NCBI RefSeq assembly: GCF_000003815.2
Contig: NC_049989.1
Location: 6,379,647 to 6,443,646, forward strand
Direction: 5' to 3'
Length of the DNA stretch: 64,000 nt
DNA from: Branchiostoma floridae
Taxonomy: Eukaryota; Chordata; Leptocardii; Amphioxiformes; Branchiostomatidae
A model generated the notes under the pieces. It saw only the letters and a program-made list of their open reading frames with translations. It had not been told where the DNA came from and made no database searches. A program made the position numbers and the translations under genes. This document shows positions 13,300-24,130 of the stretch, piece after piece (positions within the stretch are counted from its first letter, which is position 1; each line of letters begins with the position of its first letter).

Positions 13300-13505
13300 C
13301 TCGGACGGGGGTGATTTTACGACATGCCCTCGACAGGGCAGGCATATCAATGAACTGGAATAGTTTCACGCCATACCTCGAAGCGTTGTAAACATGCTCG
13401 GACGGAGGCACATTACGACTCTAATGTTCCCGTGCAGCATGAGATATTTTACGACATACCCCTGTTGACTTGACGTGTGGGGGAAGCTACTTTACGGCAT
13501 ATCAT
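13300..13505 (+). repeat. Degenerate repeat of a TTTACGACATACC-like word
   Basis: Variants of TTTTACGACATGCCC occur near 13315, 13366, 13410, 13449 and 13491, spaced about 39-51 bases. A GCTCGGACGG word also occurs twice (near 13299 and 13396). The spacing is irregular and the copies diverged, so this may be an old decayed satellite or the remains of a mobile element. Confidence 0.45.
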
Positions 13506-15254
13506 GGACACTGCGACCTTGGGCTCTAAGGAGCAATTTAACTCTACAAAAACAGATTATTATGAGTGGCTATCGAAGGTGCCTCAGTCGGCAAAAAATG
13601 CCTACGATTCCCGTGGTGAATTACTCTTTTTATTGCTTTCTGAAAGAGGAGTTTTTATTTCTCATGTTCAAAGAAATAAGCAATATAGAAATTGTCATCT
13701 TATCTGTGTTTTTAACCCAACCCCATGTAACACTAAAAGAAAAAAAAACATCGTGCTGAGGTTGTGGAGGTATACGTACAACAAAACTTGCATGAGAAAC
13801 AAATCGAGCACATCTCATATACAAGTCATAAATAATAGGTAAGAAAACGTTAACCTAACCACGAATAGAACTACTGAGAATTGCTGCTTTCCTACAGGGC
13901 AGTTGTACTATTGTAGATCTGCTCTAATCATCAGTCTCTAATCAGGACCTCAATTTATCCAGCATGATCCGCTGAATAATAGACTCACGACGACGTTTGG
14001 TTTGCATTCAGAAGGTCCATGTGCTAATGAACCTATTTGTAAAGATAAGTACTGCGTCGTATGAACTTCAAAGCGTGAAATTCACTTTGATTGAACACAA
14101 ACTGCACGTTATGGAAGGCGTTAACCCTCCGCGGAGTACTCTTCGCGGAGTGACTGAAGAAATTACAACTTTTGCAGCAGCCCAGCATGCCTTCTACCTG
14201 CGAGACGGCCGTAAAGTTTTCTTGTTTAGCACGTCATAAAGCTCACAGCAAGGTTACATGATAAGAGGGCGTCGCCTCCTGACACCTATTATAGACTTGA
14301 TTGAGTGTTGGGCATTATCGCTGACCTCAGTGGGAATGAGAAAAATGACAAGAAGAGAGGTAGAAGATGCCAGATTATAATATTCTAGCCAGCCAGAGTA
14401 CAAGCGGGTTTTTAAACGGAGTATAAGGGAACCATTTAGGCAGTATGTCTGTAGGTGTGCCTGTGTGTGTTCCAATGTAGACAAGTTATATAATATAACT
14501 TACGGTACTGTTACTTCTTGTCGCTACTAATATAACAGCGTGGACCGGGTGAGTTATCAGATGTAAAAATGGGCCATTGCGCTATATTAGACCACATTGG
14601 CATTGCTCCTGTTATAAGACGTTTCAATGGAAAGGAGTCTTGCAGGAAGGTTAGCTGATAGAACACACAATGTACACAGTTGGTAAGTCATGTAGGCCAA
14701 TCAGTCTCATCGAGTTGTTACGTGTTGGCTCGTTCTAGACGTTACTTTCGGTCTAAGATTTATGTTTCTAGAATTTGAAGTCCTTAAGGTTACTGGATAC
14801 GCCCACGGTACGGAAGGCGAGAGTGGCAGGCTACGTGGACATTTCCCACAGGGCTTACACCAAAGTTTTGACGGAGAACTTCCATTAAAAGTTGATGAAG
14901 TAGTGGTTCCCGCGAGTCACGTCATTAATGTGCGAGTACCGATCTCGCCCCCATGATGTATAGCGGCAAAGTCATGCGTGCATGTTCTAACAGATACCCA
15001 CCATATCAGTTCTTAGTTATTATATATGATAAACCGACCTTCGCAATAGTGTGGACAGGAGACGATTCGATGTATACAGAGTGCAGAGTGTTTCCGGTGG
15101 AGAGGAAGCTTTAAGGAGGAGACGCCAGGCAGGGAGGCTTACATGAAGTGAATGGATGCTACAAAACGTCGGAACTGCCACATTGTCTATTTCAAATCGC
15201 TGTGTAGCATCAGTATAATAGTCCATGGTAGCCACGGAAAATCTTATAAATGTC

Positions 15255-15512
15255 CTTTAACGTATGCATATGTACATAAGTATAGTCCCAATAACCTTTT
15301 TGTACCATTGCTAAATTCGTAAAGTTAATCAGTATTAGTAGCTACTTCTCTAGCGCATTGCAGTAGTGAGTGTACTGTTATGTATGCATATACATGTACA
15401 TTAGTACATGAGGCTCCAAGCCCTCATTGTACGATTGATAAATTATTTAAATGAATCAATACTACATTTACTAGCTACCTCTCTAGCGCATTGCAGCCGC
15501 GAGGGTACTAGT
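15255..15512. repeat. Tandem duplication, period about 120-135 bp
   Basis: A GTATGCATAT...TACATNAGTA block followed by TAGCTACYTCTCTAGCGCAT appears twice, at about 15263-15375 and 15382-15505. The copies differ by several small changes. Confidence 0.7.
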
Positions 15513-15790
15513 GACATATCACAGCACTGAAACTAGGAAACGCTCGTATTTCTCCATTTGACTGGATGAGCTTTAGGTGCAAATTTCCCATTAAGATTTG
15601 ACAATGGAATCTTTGCCTTTAGGCTATACCATTAACAGAACGTGATACTGACGCGTAGGCTTTAGGGAACAATCTGTGATGGGTGAAACATTTTCGTGCA
15701 TGGTTTTATAGATATGAGCGAGAGTACACAAGCATAACTCTAAAAAAATAACGCTCAAAATGCTGAAGAAACATGTCGGCACTACTCTAC

Positions 15791-15900
15791 TTTAATGAAG
15801 CAAATTCTTTTTCGTTTCCACTACTAAAACTAATAAAGAACTAAATTTAATGAAGCAAATTCTTTTTTGTTTCAACTACTAAAACTAATAAATAAAGTAC
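15791..15900. repeat. Tandem duplication, period 56 bp
   Basis: A segment starting TTTAATGAAGCAAATTCTTT occurs at about 15791 and again at 15847. The second copy has a small AATA insertion near its end. The copies are nearly identical, so the duplication is recent. Confidence 0.8.
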
Positions 15901-16280
15901 TAAAAACTAATTGCAAGTAACATGCTAAGAAGAACATGAACAGTTGATGACCATGCCGCATGTATGTGACAGGGTATCAGTCGTCTGTATTGAAATATGT
16001 TATAAGTCGTATTTGTGGGACATGCATCTTATATGTACAGAACGTATTTTTGCCTAAATGGCACAAGAAAAATGTTTTAGCCCAGTTATTAATTTCCGAC
16101 AAACTATAATAACTTAGCCTAACCAGTGGAAGGATTTCGAAACGGAATACACAAGTTTTATCCTTCTTATCAATCTAAAACATTAAATCTTGGACACTAA
16201 GAAATCTGTCAATCATTTCACAATGTACGATGTAAAATGGTAGGATGAGAAAGCCGATGTTATCGTTAACCAAGTCCATT

Positions 16281-18191
16281 CTAGATACGGAAAAACTTAA
16301 TGGAGTGCCGATCAGAAACGACCAACTGTCCGTCATGCATGGCCAGTCCCATTGGGAAGTTCAGTCCGTGTTTCTCCTGTGTCAGCACGTGTCTGATGAA
16401 CACGCCGTCCTCACTGAACAAGGAAACACGGTGGTTGACACTGTCTGCCACCAGCATGTTGTCCTCACTGTCCGTGATGACATCCGCCGGGTAGTTCAGC
16501 TGGCCAGGCCCCCAGCCAAACGATCCTGTCGTGAAGAGATGTCGGCCGGCGGGGTCGTATATCTTCAGGTAGTTATTACGCATGTTACTGACGATGATTT
16601 GGTTGCTGCTGTTGACGGTGACATGGAGGGCGGACTGCTGCTGACCTTGACCCTTTTCCTCGAACTTCCGAATTATGTCACCGCTGGGACTGATTACAAA
16701 CATTTGGGTCCCGATAGTAACGATGATGCGTCCGAATCTGTCCACAGCAACACCCCTTGTGGTTGCCTTTATGTCTGTAGCCCCTGCCACCTGGATGATG
16801 TGTTCCTCCCTCCTCCCATGTCTGTCCAGCACGCGGATGCTGTGTCCATCTCCTGTCACCAACAGCTCACCGTTTGTCAGTACTGCCACGCACAAGGGGT
16901 AGAAACTGAGATCGATCTTCTTAGAGGAGCCATCTTTGTCAAGAAATTGCAGTCGCTTGTTGTCGCGATCGGTGACTACAATGTTTCCGTCCGTGGTGAC
17001 AGCAAGTGATGTTGGCCAGTTAAACTCGGTATCGCCACTTCCTTTCTTCCCAACGGTTTTCAAGAGTATCGGCACTCTCGTTTGCCTGATCCCACCCATC
17101 AACTTAGCTACTTTCTGCTCCACGTTAACTTGACAAACTGGAGGAACAACGGTCAAGGTAATAAAGTCCTTGGTCATTTCAGGGCGTTCGTCCGTATTTT
17201 GCTCCGTCCATTCAGTCAGTTCTCCGGCCGCCGACAGCACCTCCGATGGGCTCCCGTACTCTAACACATCGTCCATGTGCTGGATACGGCTCCTGGCTGA
17301 AGCCAGGTCTACCTCAGCTGCCTCCATAGCTGTTTCCAACTGCGCCTCCCGTGCAGCATTCATGGCACGAAGCTGGCTGATTCTGTCATTCTTCATCTTC
17401 TCCACGGCCTCAATGATGGCCTGTGTCTGGTTTGCAATCTGTTCTTCTGTGCGCTGTACCTGTGAAGGCCACTCATCCCGCACTGACTGCAACTGTTGGA
17501 TCCACTTCTCGTGCCAGCCTGCTGTGTTTTGCACTGTCGACAGTTTCCCCTTGATCTTCGCTTTCTCCCTCTCCGCCGCCTCCTCTAGCTCCACATACTG
17601 GTGATCTTTGTGTGCCGTGACCACACAGTGCAGACAAATGACCCGGTGACAGGTGTCACAGTAGAACTTGTTCAATTCATTGTGATCCTCACACCTGAAG
17701 GTCTCGCTTGCTGGGAGCTCGGTGGATGCCTGACCAGATTGCAGTTCTTGAATCGTTACAACTTTGTGTGACCTGGTGATTTTGAGCCGACGGTGTACGC
17801 CGTTACACGTTTGGCACATGTGGTCAGTACACTCAACACAATAAAACTCAGCGGCATTACCCTTGTCACAGACCGCACAGGTGACACCTATCTCCCGGGG
17901 ATCTGATGCTTCACCATCCTCCTTAGCCTGTTGTTGCAGAATGTCGTGCAGCTTGCCGACAAGAAAGTTGGACTTTAGCCCCTGGACGCCATTTTGCGGG
18001 AGCGCCACGTCCTGTCGGCACGTGGGACAGGCCAGTTTTCCGTCCAGCTCTGCGGCCAGGAGCTTCTCCAAACACAGTTGGCAGAAGGTGTGAAGACACG
18101 GCAGCATCTTAGGCTGCTTGAAATCCTCCAAACAGACTTGACAGACGAGAAATTCATCGGTAATTTCGTTTATCGCGAAATTGGACGCCAT
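16281..18191 (-). CDS. TRIM-NHL protein (RING, two B-boxes, coiled coil, NHL propeller)
   Basis: A single uninterrupted frame of 636 residues from the ATG at 18191; an in-frame ATG at 18230 would add 13 residues. The later one is chosen because the RING then starts near residue 17 as usual for TRIMs. RING ligands are C17, C20, C32, H34, C37, C40, C55 and C58 (C3HC4). B-box 1 spans about 105-145. B-box 2 (about 167-197) has the full C-x2-H-x7-C-x2-C-x4-C-x2-C-x4-H-x2-H pattern. A coiled coil follows (about 200-325), then NHL repeats (about 385-636) with motifs such as FNWPTSLAVTTDGNIVVTDR and LNYPADVITDSEDNMLVAD. By family knowledge it is a RING E3 ubiquitin ligase whose propeller may bind RNA or protein. 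I see no filamin repeat between coil and propeller, unlike TRIM2, TRIM3 and TRIM71. TRIM genes are greatly expanded in lancelets, so one-to-one orthology should not be assumed. Lack of introns could reflect retroposition or the ancestral one-exon state. Confidence 0.94.
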   Translation of the reverse strand: MASNFAINEITDEFLVCQVCLEDFKQPKMLPCLHTFCQLCLEKLLAAELDGKLACPTCRQDVALPQNGVQGLKSNFLVGKLHDILQQQAKEDGEASDPREIGVTCAVCDKGNAAEFYCVECTDHMCQTCNGVHRRLKITRSHKVVTIQELQSGQASTELPASETFRCEDHNELNKFYCDTCHRVICLHCVVTAHKDHQYVELEEAAEREKAKIKGKLSTVQNTAGWHEKWIQQLQSVRDEWPSQVQRTEEQIANQTQAIIEAVEKMKNDRISQLRAMNAAREAQLETAMEAAEVDLASARSRIQHMDDVLEYGSPSEVLSAAGELTEWTEQNTDERPEMTKDFITLTVVPPVCQVNVEQKVAKLMGGIRQTRVPILLKTVGKKGSGDTEFNWPTSLAVTTDGNIVVTDRDNKRLQFLDKDGSSKKIDLSFYPLCVAVLTNGELLVTGDGHSIRVLDRHGRREEHIIQVAGATDIKATTRGVAVDRFGRIIVTIGTQMFVISPSGDIIRKFEEKGQGQQQSALHVTVNSSNQIIVSNMRNNYLKIYDPAGRHLFTTGSFGWGPGQLNYPADVITDSEDNMLVADSVNHRVSLFSEDGVFIRHVLTQEKHGLNFPMGLAMHDGQLVVSDRHSIKFFRI

Positions 18192-18230
18192 TTTAACCGG
18201 AAGTACAATGCTTAGGTCGTACTCTGACAC

Positions 18231-21200
18231 AGGAAGGTCAAAGGGTGGCGGGACGTTCCATTTCGGGTGTTCAAATGGGGGAGAAGTTCAGCTTCACAAC
18301 TATATTCAGAGGGTCTATCACTATGTATCAGGAGTGACCCCTCCTGTAATGAGTTCTACATTCTCTCAAATGTTCTAAGAGAAAAGGCTATGGATTGCAA
18401 AATAACAGGACTGAAAGGGTTTTGAAGATTTGCCAGCGCATCGGTTTTGAGGTTATACTTTGAGTTTGATAACTTTCTTTGATGTTGAAGACTGTAACGT
18501 TAACGTTGCTTTTTACATTGCGGTTGACGAGATCAGAGCAAAGTTACAAACCATCAAGTTACAGCAAGAAATAAAAGCGCGATACTTTTGAGCAATCAAA
18601 TGAACGCTTAAAGAAGATTTATGGAGTCATTTGCGTAAGGCAAGTCATTAAAGGGGGATCTTCATTATGGCGAAGCTGCTATGATGAGGTGAAGGAGGTT
18701 TTCATAGCAATTTGTGTCAAAGATGTCTGACAACAGGGGAAGATTTAGCCAGTAATGTTGCAATTAGCAAAGGTCATTGGGACGGTATAGCTCTCGTTTA
18801 AAAGATACATCGCCAGTGCGTCGGCTACAAAATCAGGATTTTAAGCGTTTGGCTGATTTGTTAAGAAAGCCGACTAAAGTGACTATTCAACTGGGCGGTA
18901 GGAGAAGTGCCTAAACCACATATTCTTACCCTTGCGCTGTGATATTTAAAGCACCGGTACAAACATATCATTTATCAGCCTCCACAAAATATGGCATGTT
19001 TTAGATGAAAAATCAAGTCTCACAACTGCCACTGTATATCACCGAGCGCAGTTACCTGCCAGAGCTGCTATAATTACCCACATTCCCCAGCAGCTAATCC
19101 CACATTCGGTCCCAAAGGGGCGGGAAATGACACGTTAGCAAAAGACACAATTAGGAAGAATCGACTGGAGAAAGAGCAAAAGATTACCTATAAATGTGTC
19201 TTGTGTAATTGGACACCCATACTAATGGCACGATGTTGAAAGGCTTCGAATTCGGTTCATTTGGCAGCTCCAATAGCCGGCCTTATTCAGCCACTGCCAT
19301 TGCTGGTGATGTCGCTGACGTTAAAAACACCTACTTTCGTATGTTCGATGTATCGTCTCTTGGTGCGGATGAACTTCAACATGGCAAACAAACAGGAATA
19401 GTGAAAGCACCATTCTTATAAAATACTGTTGATAACGACTCGTTATTAGTGTGCTGATTCCTGTGGTGAAAATACACTTCACAATTTTAGCTAATTGTCT
19501 TACTCTCGACAAACATCGACTTCGTGGTGTTTATTTTCAGGGGTTCAGCATTTTTGTCCAGCAACTGTGAGCATAAGTACAGACAGCAGACTAAAAATGT
19601 TGAATATTGAAAGTGATTATAACCGTGTTATAACCAACATATAACTGTCGCTTAGGTGAAAAGACGGTCGGCACGATTTGCATATCAGAATTTAGCAATA
19701 TCACTTTAGACATTCTCTGTTGCGGCTTCACTTCTATCCATTAAAGTTCCAACTTTTTGCAATCTATCTGATAAGAATTGTTAAGGAGAAAAGGCAGATG
19801 AATCAGGAATAACAACACATACCACTATGTTTGATTCGTAATGAACATCCTTCTGCGGCTGTACAATTTGGAGAATGTTACCAACAGATGGCGAGCCATT
19901 AGCTAAAGTGCTGTTATCCATTTTCATTGCCGCTGCCGCTTAAAGTTCCCATTTTCGGTAATTTGACGTTTTCTTTCTCAGAAGAAGGGCAAAGGGCGCG
20001 AGTGGAAAAACGGTCACGAAGTAGGAATACTTTTCCGAGTGTTCTTGTGCCACGCCACCCGCGTGGTTTGGTAATAATACTCCGCCCATACATGTCGTTA
20101 GCTGTACGTCTAGGAATGGCCATGACGTTCCTTTCCTGGTAATCAATACCGTTATGTGGAGAGAGAAGATTAAAGATATGCGATGTCCTTGGTAATTTCC
20201 AGACCAGTTGTTCGGTGACAACTTACGAGCGAAAGAGGGATTCATGTATGTACATGTTTTTGCTTCAAATTGCAACTGCCAAATGAAGAACAAGAAGACA
20301 AATTGCAAATGCTGTTGTGAAGTTACGTATGCAATTTGTCAGCGAACGGCATGGTCTTGAGACGTCATTACCAGACGACAGACTGTGTGACTGTGTAACG
20401 TTGTTCGGTACTTTCATCACCTTGTCACTGTCGACGATTAAAGCTCCCATTTACGTTAATTGCAGCCCTCTGATCTCACCCGAACTCGTTTTTGTTCACC
20501 TACCATCCACCGATGGTGAAAACTTGACAAGGTAATGTTGCAATCGTTACCAAGGTGATTATGATATGAAAGGAACTCATTTCTGCCCTTGTCACCCCCC
20601 GGTACGCGCCCTGATATAATTACCCTCCCGCTATGAGGTACAAAGGAATACGTGATCGACCTGTTGGGCTCTTCATACGTTCTGCACGCGGTGAAATTAT
20701 GGATTTTAAGCCGACTTGTGCATTGAACATCCCAAAAGGCCGTGTGTATGACTGGATTGGGTACTGTAAGGCTGTCAGGGACACAAACTCTTCAGCTGCG
20801 TATGCAGAAAAAACGTAGTACTTTTTTGTGTCAGCAATGTTTGACCTTGACAAGTGTGGTCTGTATATTTCCAAACAACAGAGCAAGATTGTACATGTAG
20901 CAGCGCAGGCATTAAACATGAATATAATGTTAATGTATACTTCATTGTACACAGATTGTAAACACTTTCTAAAGCGGCTGTATTACACATATATAGATCT
21001 ATGGTGTGATTTTCATCCCAACTCACGAAATGGACTCAACAGGCTACACAATATTAGTACCTTGCACACTAAGATAGAACTAAGCATTAAAACATAGATG
21101 AACAGACTCTGAGGTTCCGCTGTTTGTATGGCGTATATGATTCACTTTACAAACTCGATTTGTGCATTTCGCAACGTTGACAGGACACCGTTACAACCTA

Positions 21201-23884
21201 GCCTTCTTCGCGAACCTGTTAGGTGCGGCTGGCGTTTATTTTTTTGCCGGGAGCACTGATTTGCGATCTTCAACATGGACCAGATTCTAATACCGGTGGA
21301 TATCAATATCATAGGTGGGCTGAAAGGGTCTTCGCCGGCATTAGAGAACCTTTCCCATGTTGAAAATCGCAGATCAGCGCTCCTCAAAAAACAAACGTAG
21401 GCAGAACTTAGGAGATCTTCAAAGAAGGCTAATGGTCTGCCAACTTCCTGTCCAGATGGAAAGATCGGCAGGGTGTGACAGTCAGACAGATCAGCACGGT
21501 TGCTTAGTAACGCTTGCAGAAGTGTTGTAATGTATACATCCCGTAGTCATGGAAACGTCTTAGAATATCTGACGCAGGCTATCAAGCATATGATGGATTT
21601 TTGCGAAGGGGTATGGTTCCGATGACAGCAAGCTAAGGGCGGATGTATGTCCATATTTGGACGTGAAGTGCGGTCAGCTGAGAAAGAAAGAATACGTTTT
21701 GGGGAGACAACAACCTTGTATTCTGCTACAAATGTTATGATTTTGAAATAATCTTTTTTTTTTTGTCAACACACGATAGGCCTAGGCGTGGTAATAACGC
21801 ACAACCATGACGAAAAGTGATATTTACAAGAACAGGCGACTCACCATATGATCCCTTTGATCTTAAGCCTCCCTTACGAAAAGTGCACTGCGGAAAGGGC
21901 CAGATTAAATCGCACTACCACTAGTGACTCCCCCATTGCGCTGCCGGTTCAGGGACGTGTGGAAGTGATCTCATAGCACCCTGACGACGAGAGCTTTTGT
22001 TCCACAGACAAGATTTGCCGAGGCGTCGTCACGAATTTGTGAGGTGATACGCGCTAAGCTAGCTGGAGGGGCGGATCTGTCCTAGGATTTAGGCGCTTAA
22101 TCTTAGACTATCCTAGATCCTGGAAAACACTAGTGTTTGACGTGAAAACCATCACCTGGGGTATGATAACAGGTGATTGGCGACAATCATGCTGAACTGC
22201 CTACTCATCGTCTGGTAATAATAGACATCAACGGTTGAAAGATTTACAATAAAAAAATGTTGCAATAAGTATCAATTGATATTGTTGTGCAAGGAGTATT
22301 CAACTCCTCGATGAATATGTGACTCATATGTGTAATGAAAAAAATGTCATCAAAATTTTCAGACTTTTGCTTGGTTCTTCGTTAAATTCTACTTATTGCA
22401 CAAAAATTACTGCAAAAAGGATCGGAGCCAAATCGTCTGATAGTTGATTTGGTCGAGAGACAGCAAGGACTGAAAAAGCTTGTTATGTATGGCTTGTTTC
22501 TACAGGGTTTTCGACGTCACCGCTAGGTATACACACAACAGCGCAGTGCGAACGGCTTACCAAGGCCTACCTTACAGGAGCTGCATATGAAAAATTAAAT
22601 CTCTTTGCAGAGAGGTGGGATTATGCTGGCCGTGTTGTACCAAACGGGCACTTTGTTTCAAAGCACAGTGATTTCACAGGGACTCAGTAACAGTCCTCTC
22701 GTGCGTCTAAGAAACAAGGCGTGTTTTCACAACGGTTGTAAATGATCTTGAGAAAAAGGCCACCGCCTCTATAATCTACCTATATGTAGGGACAACTTTT
22801 CCAGATGCTTTATGACAGGTTTTGTGGGCCATACAGATACGTGCATCGTATTGCCCTTGATACCAACTGGAGCGTAGAAGACATCATGTAGGAATTTACT
22901 GGCGTGTGTATTACAATCTGAAGCTTATGGGAATATTACATTTGGGACAACAGTTCTATATTAGCCTGTGCAAAACTTCATTTTAAGGCTAGTCTGATTG
23001 AGGAAAGGCGAGAGTTTTAGAGAATTTTTTCAGCGGCCTCTAACTGCAATGATTCCTGAAATAGGTTGACCAGCCAGTATTATAGGGATGATTGCAGAGT
23101 GTGTTTGAAGTACATACCGATATATGGTACAGTTGGTTCTCATACTGTGTTTCATGCCATCCCTGTCCTTGGTGCTGAATATGTAGTTACAAAGATTCTT
23201 GTTTGGACACTGACGTCATGGAAAAGTTACGCCTCATCTTCCAAAGCAGATAATGTTTCTTCAGTCTTTACAGATATCATTCAAGAAATATATCGTGATA
23301 TTTCCACATTAGGCCACAGAAAGTAAATTTTATGGATGACATCAGCGCTCATTAATTTTCGCCTGATTTCAGAAAAAGATATTTTCTTCTTCGGGGATGG
23401 TCAGATAGACCAAAATAGGCAAACATGTTGTGTTGTAGCCTAATAATCATACTTGTAGAAGTGACTCTAGGGAGGTAGCCATGACTTTAGTTGCAGAAGT
23501 GAAACTTGCTGGATAGTTGTAAAAGTGCCACCAATATGTAAGCCATGAATGTAGTTGCCATCTTGGCAAGTGATGCCAGTGCATTCTCCTACGCAAAGGC
23601 GAAACAGAGTCGTCAGAGGGACTCCATCTGTTTTCTAAATGACTGACGGTACTCTGCTATAGGAGAATGTGCCAGTGTACCACACAAGTGTCACTTTTAC
23701 AGTAATTCACTTTATATTTATATATTTATTAATACAGGAATGAATGCCTTGTTAGTTGTGATGCCACGTTTGTCACTTATTGCTACGTTTTTAGTGTACG
23801 TGTCTATTTTGAAAATTTAGCCATTTTTTGCCCTTGATTTTTTTCTCGCTATCTCATTATTTTTGCACTATGCATAGGATATCA
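18231..23884. other. No gene recognised; one foldback element
   Basis: No open frame here has recognisable domains, and no exon pair with good splice sites stood out. The stretch contains the snap-back repeat at 21251-21383. Immediately left of it must lie the TRIM promoter, but no clear TATA box was identified. Confidence 0.5.
21251..21383. repeat. Snap-back (foldback) element, about 133 bp
   Basis: The ends are inverted copies: GAGCACTGATTTGCGATCTT at the left matches the complement of the right end (CCATGTTGAAAATCGCAGAT, then CAGCGCTC) with a few mismatches over about 28 bp. The dyad continues inward, since ATTCTAATACCGG pairs with CCGGCATTAGAG. This is the shape of a miniature foldback transposon. 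No target-site duplication is clear. Confidence 0.7.
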
Positions 23885-24130
23885 TCCATGAAATTTACTT
23901 GCTGCGGCCTTGTGGCACATGAAAATAAAAAGTACAAATGACAGTGGGTCACGGATTAACGTCCAGTTCTGAGGACTGCGATCATTTCCAGTAGCGTGAA
24001 TGTGGCTGATTCGAACTAACGACTTCGGCCCAAACGCAGGGTCACTAACCACTGGGTTACTAGTATGCACGACTAATCTTCTCACTTGAACAGATGTTGC
24101 CTCTGCAACTTTCACGCACCTTGAAATTTA
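23885..24130 (-). mobile_element. tRNA-derived SINE (head on minus strand)
   Basis: Read on the minus strand, 24085-23990 carries TAACCCAGTGGTTAGTGACC followed by GTTAGTTCGAATCAG. These match the A-box and B-box layout of a pol III promoter at about the right spacing. Unrelated body sequence follows. It does not form a complete tRNA cloverleaf, so it is called a SINE and not a tRNA gene. Confidence 0.55.

Larger units (their letters stand above)
13046..16280. other. No gene recognised between LINE remnants and TRIM gene
   Basis: Open frames here are short and show no family signature. The stretch holds a degenerate short repeat near 13.3-13.5 kb and two tandem duplications near 15.2-15.9 kb. 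Part of it must be TRIM 3' UTR, but no clear poly(A) hexamer was found in the minus orientation close to the stop. Confidence 0.5.

Noticed and set aside
16245-17009. 254-codon plus-strand frame
   Set aside because: It is the antisense shadow of the NHL part of the TRIM gene.
20633-20818. 61-codon frame beginning MRYKGIRDRPVG
   Set aside because: No family recognised, no splice support, and no neighbouring exons.
23990-24085. tRNA-like A and B boxes
   Set aside because: No complete cloverleaf, and the sequence continues into SINE-like body, so it is not listed as a tRNA gene. The same applies to 46050-46110, 46830-46900 and 49400-49458.
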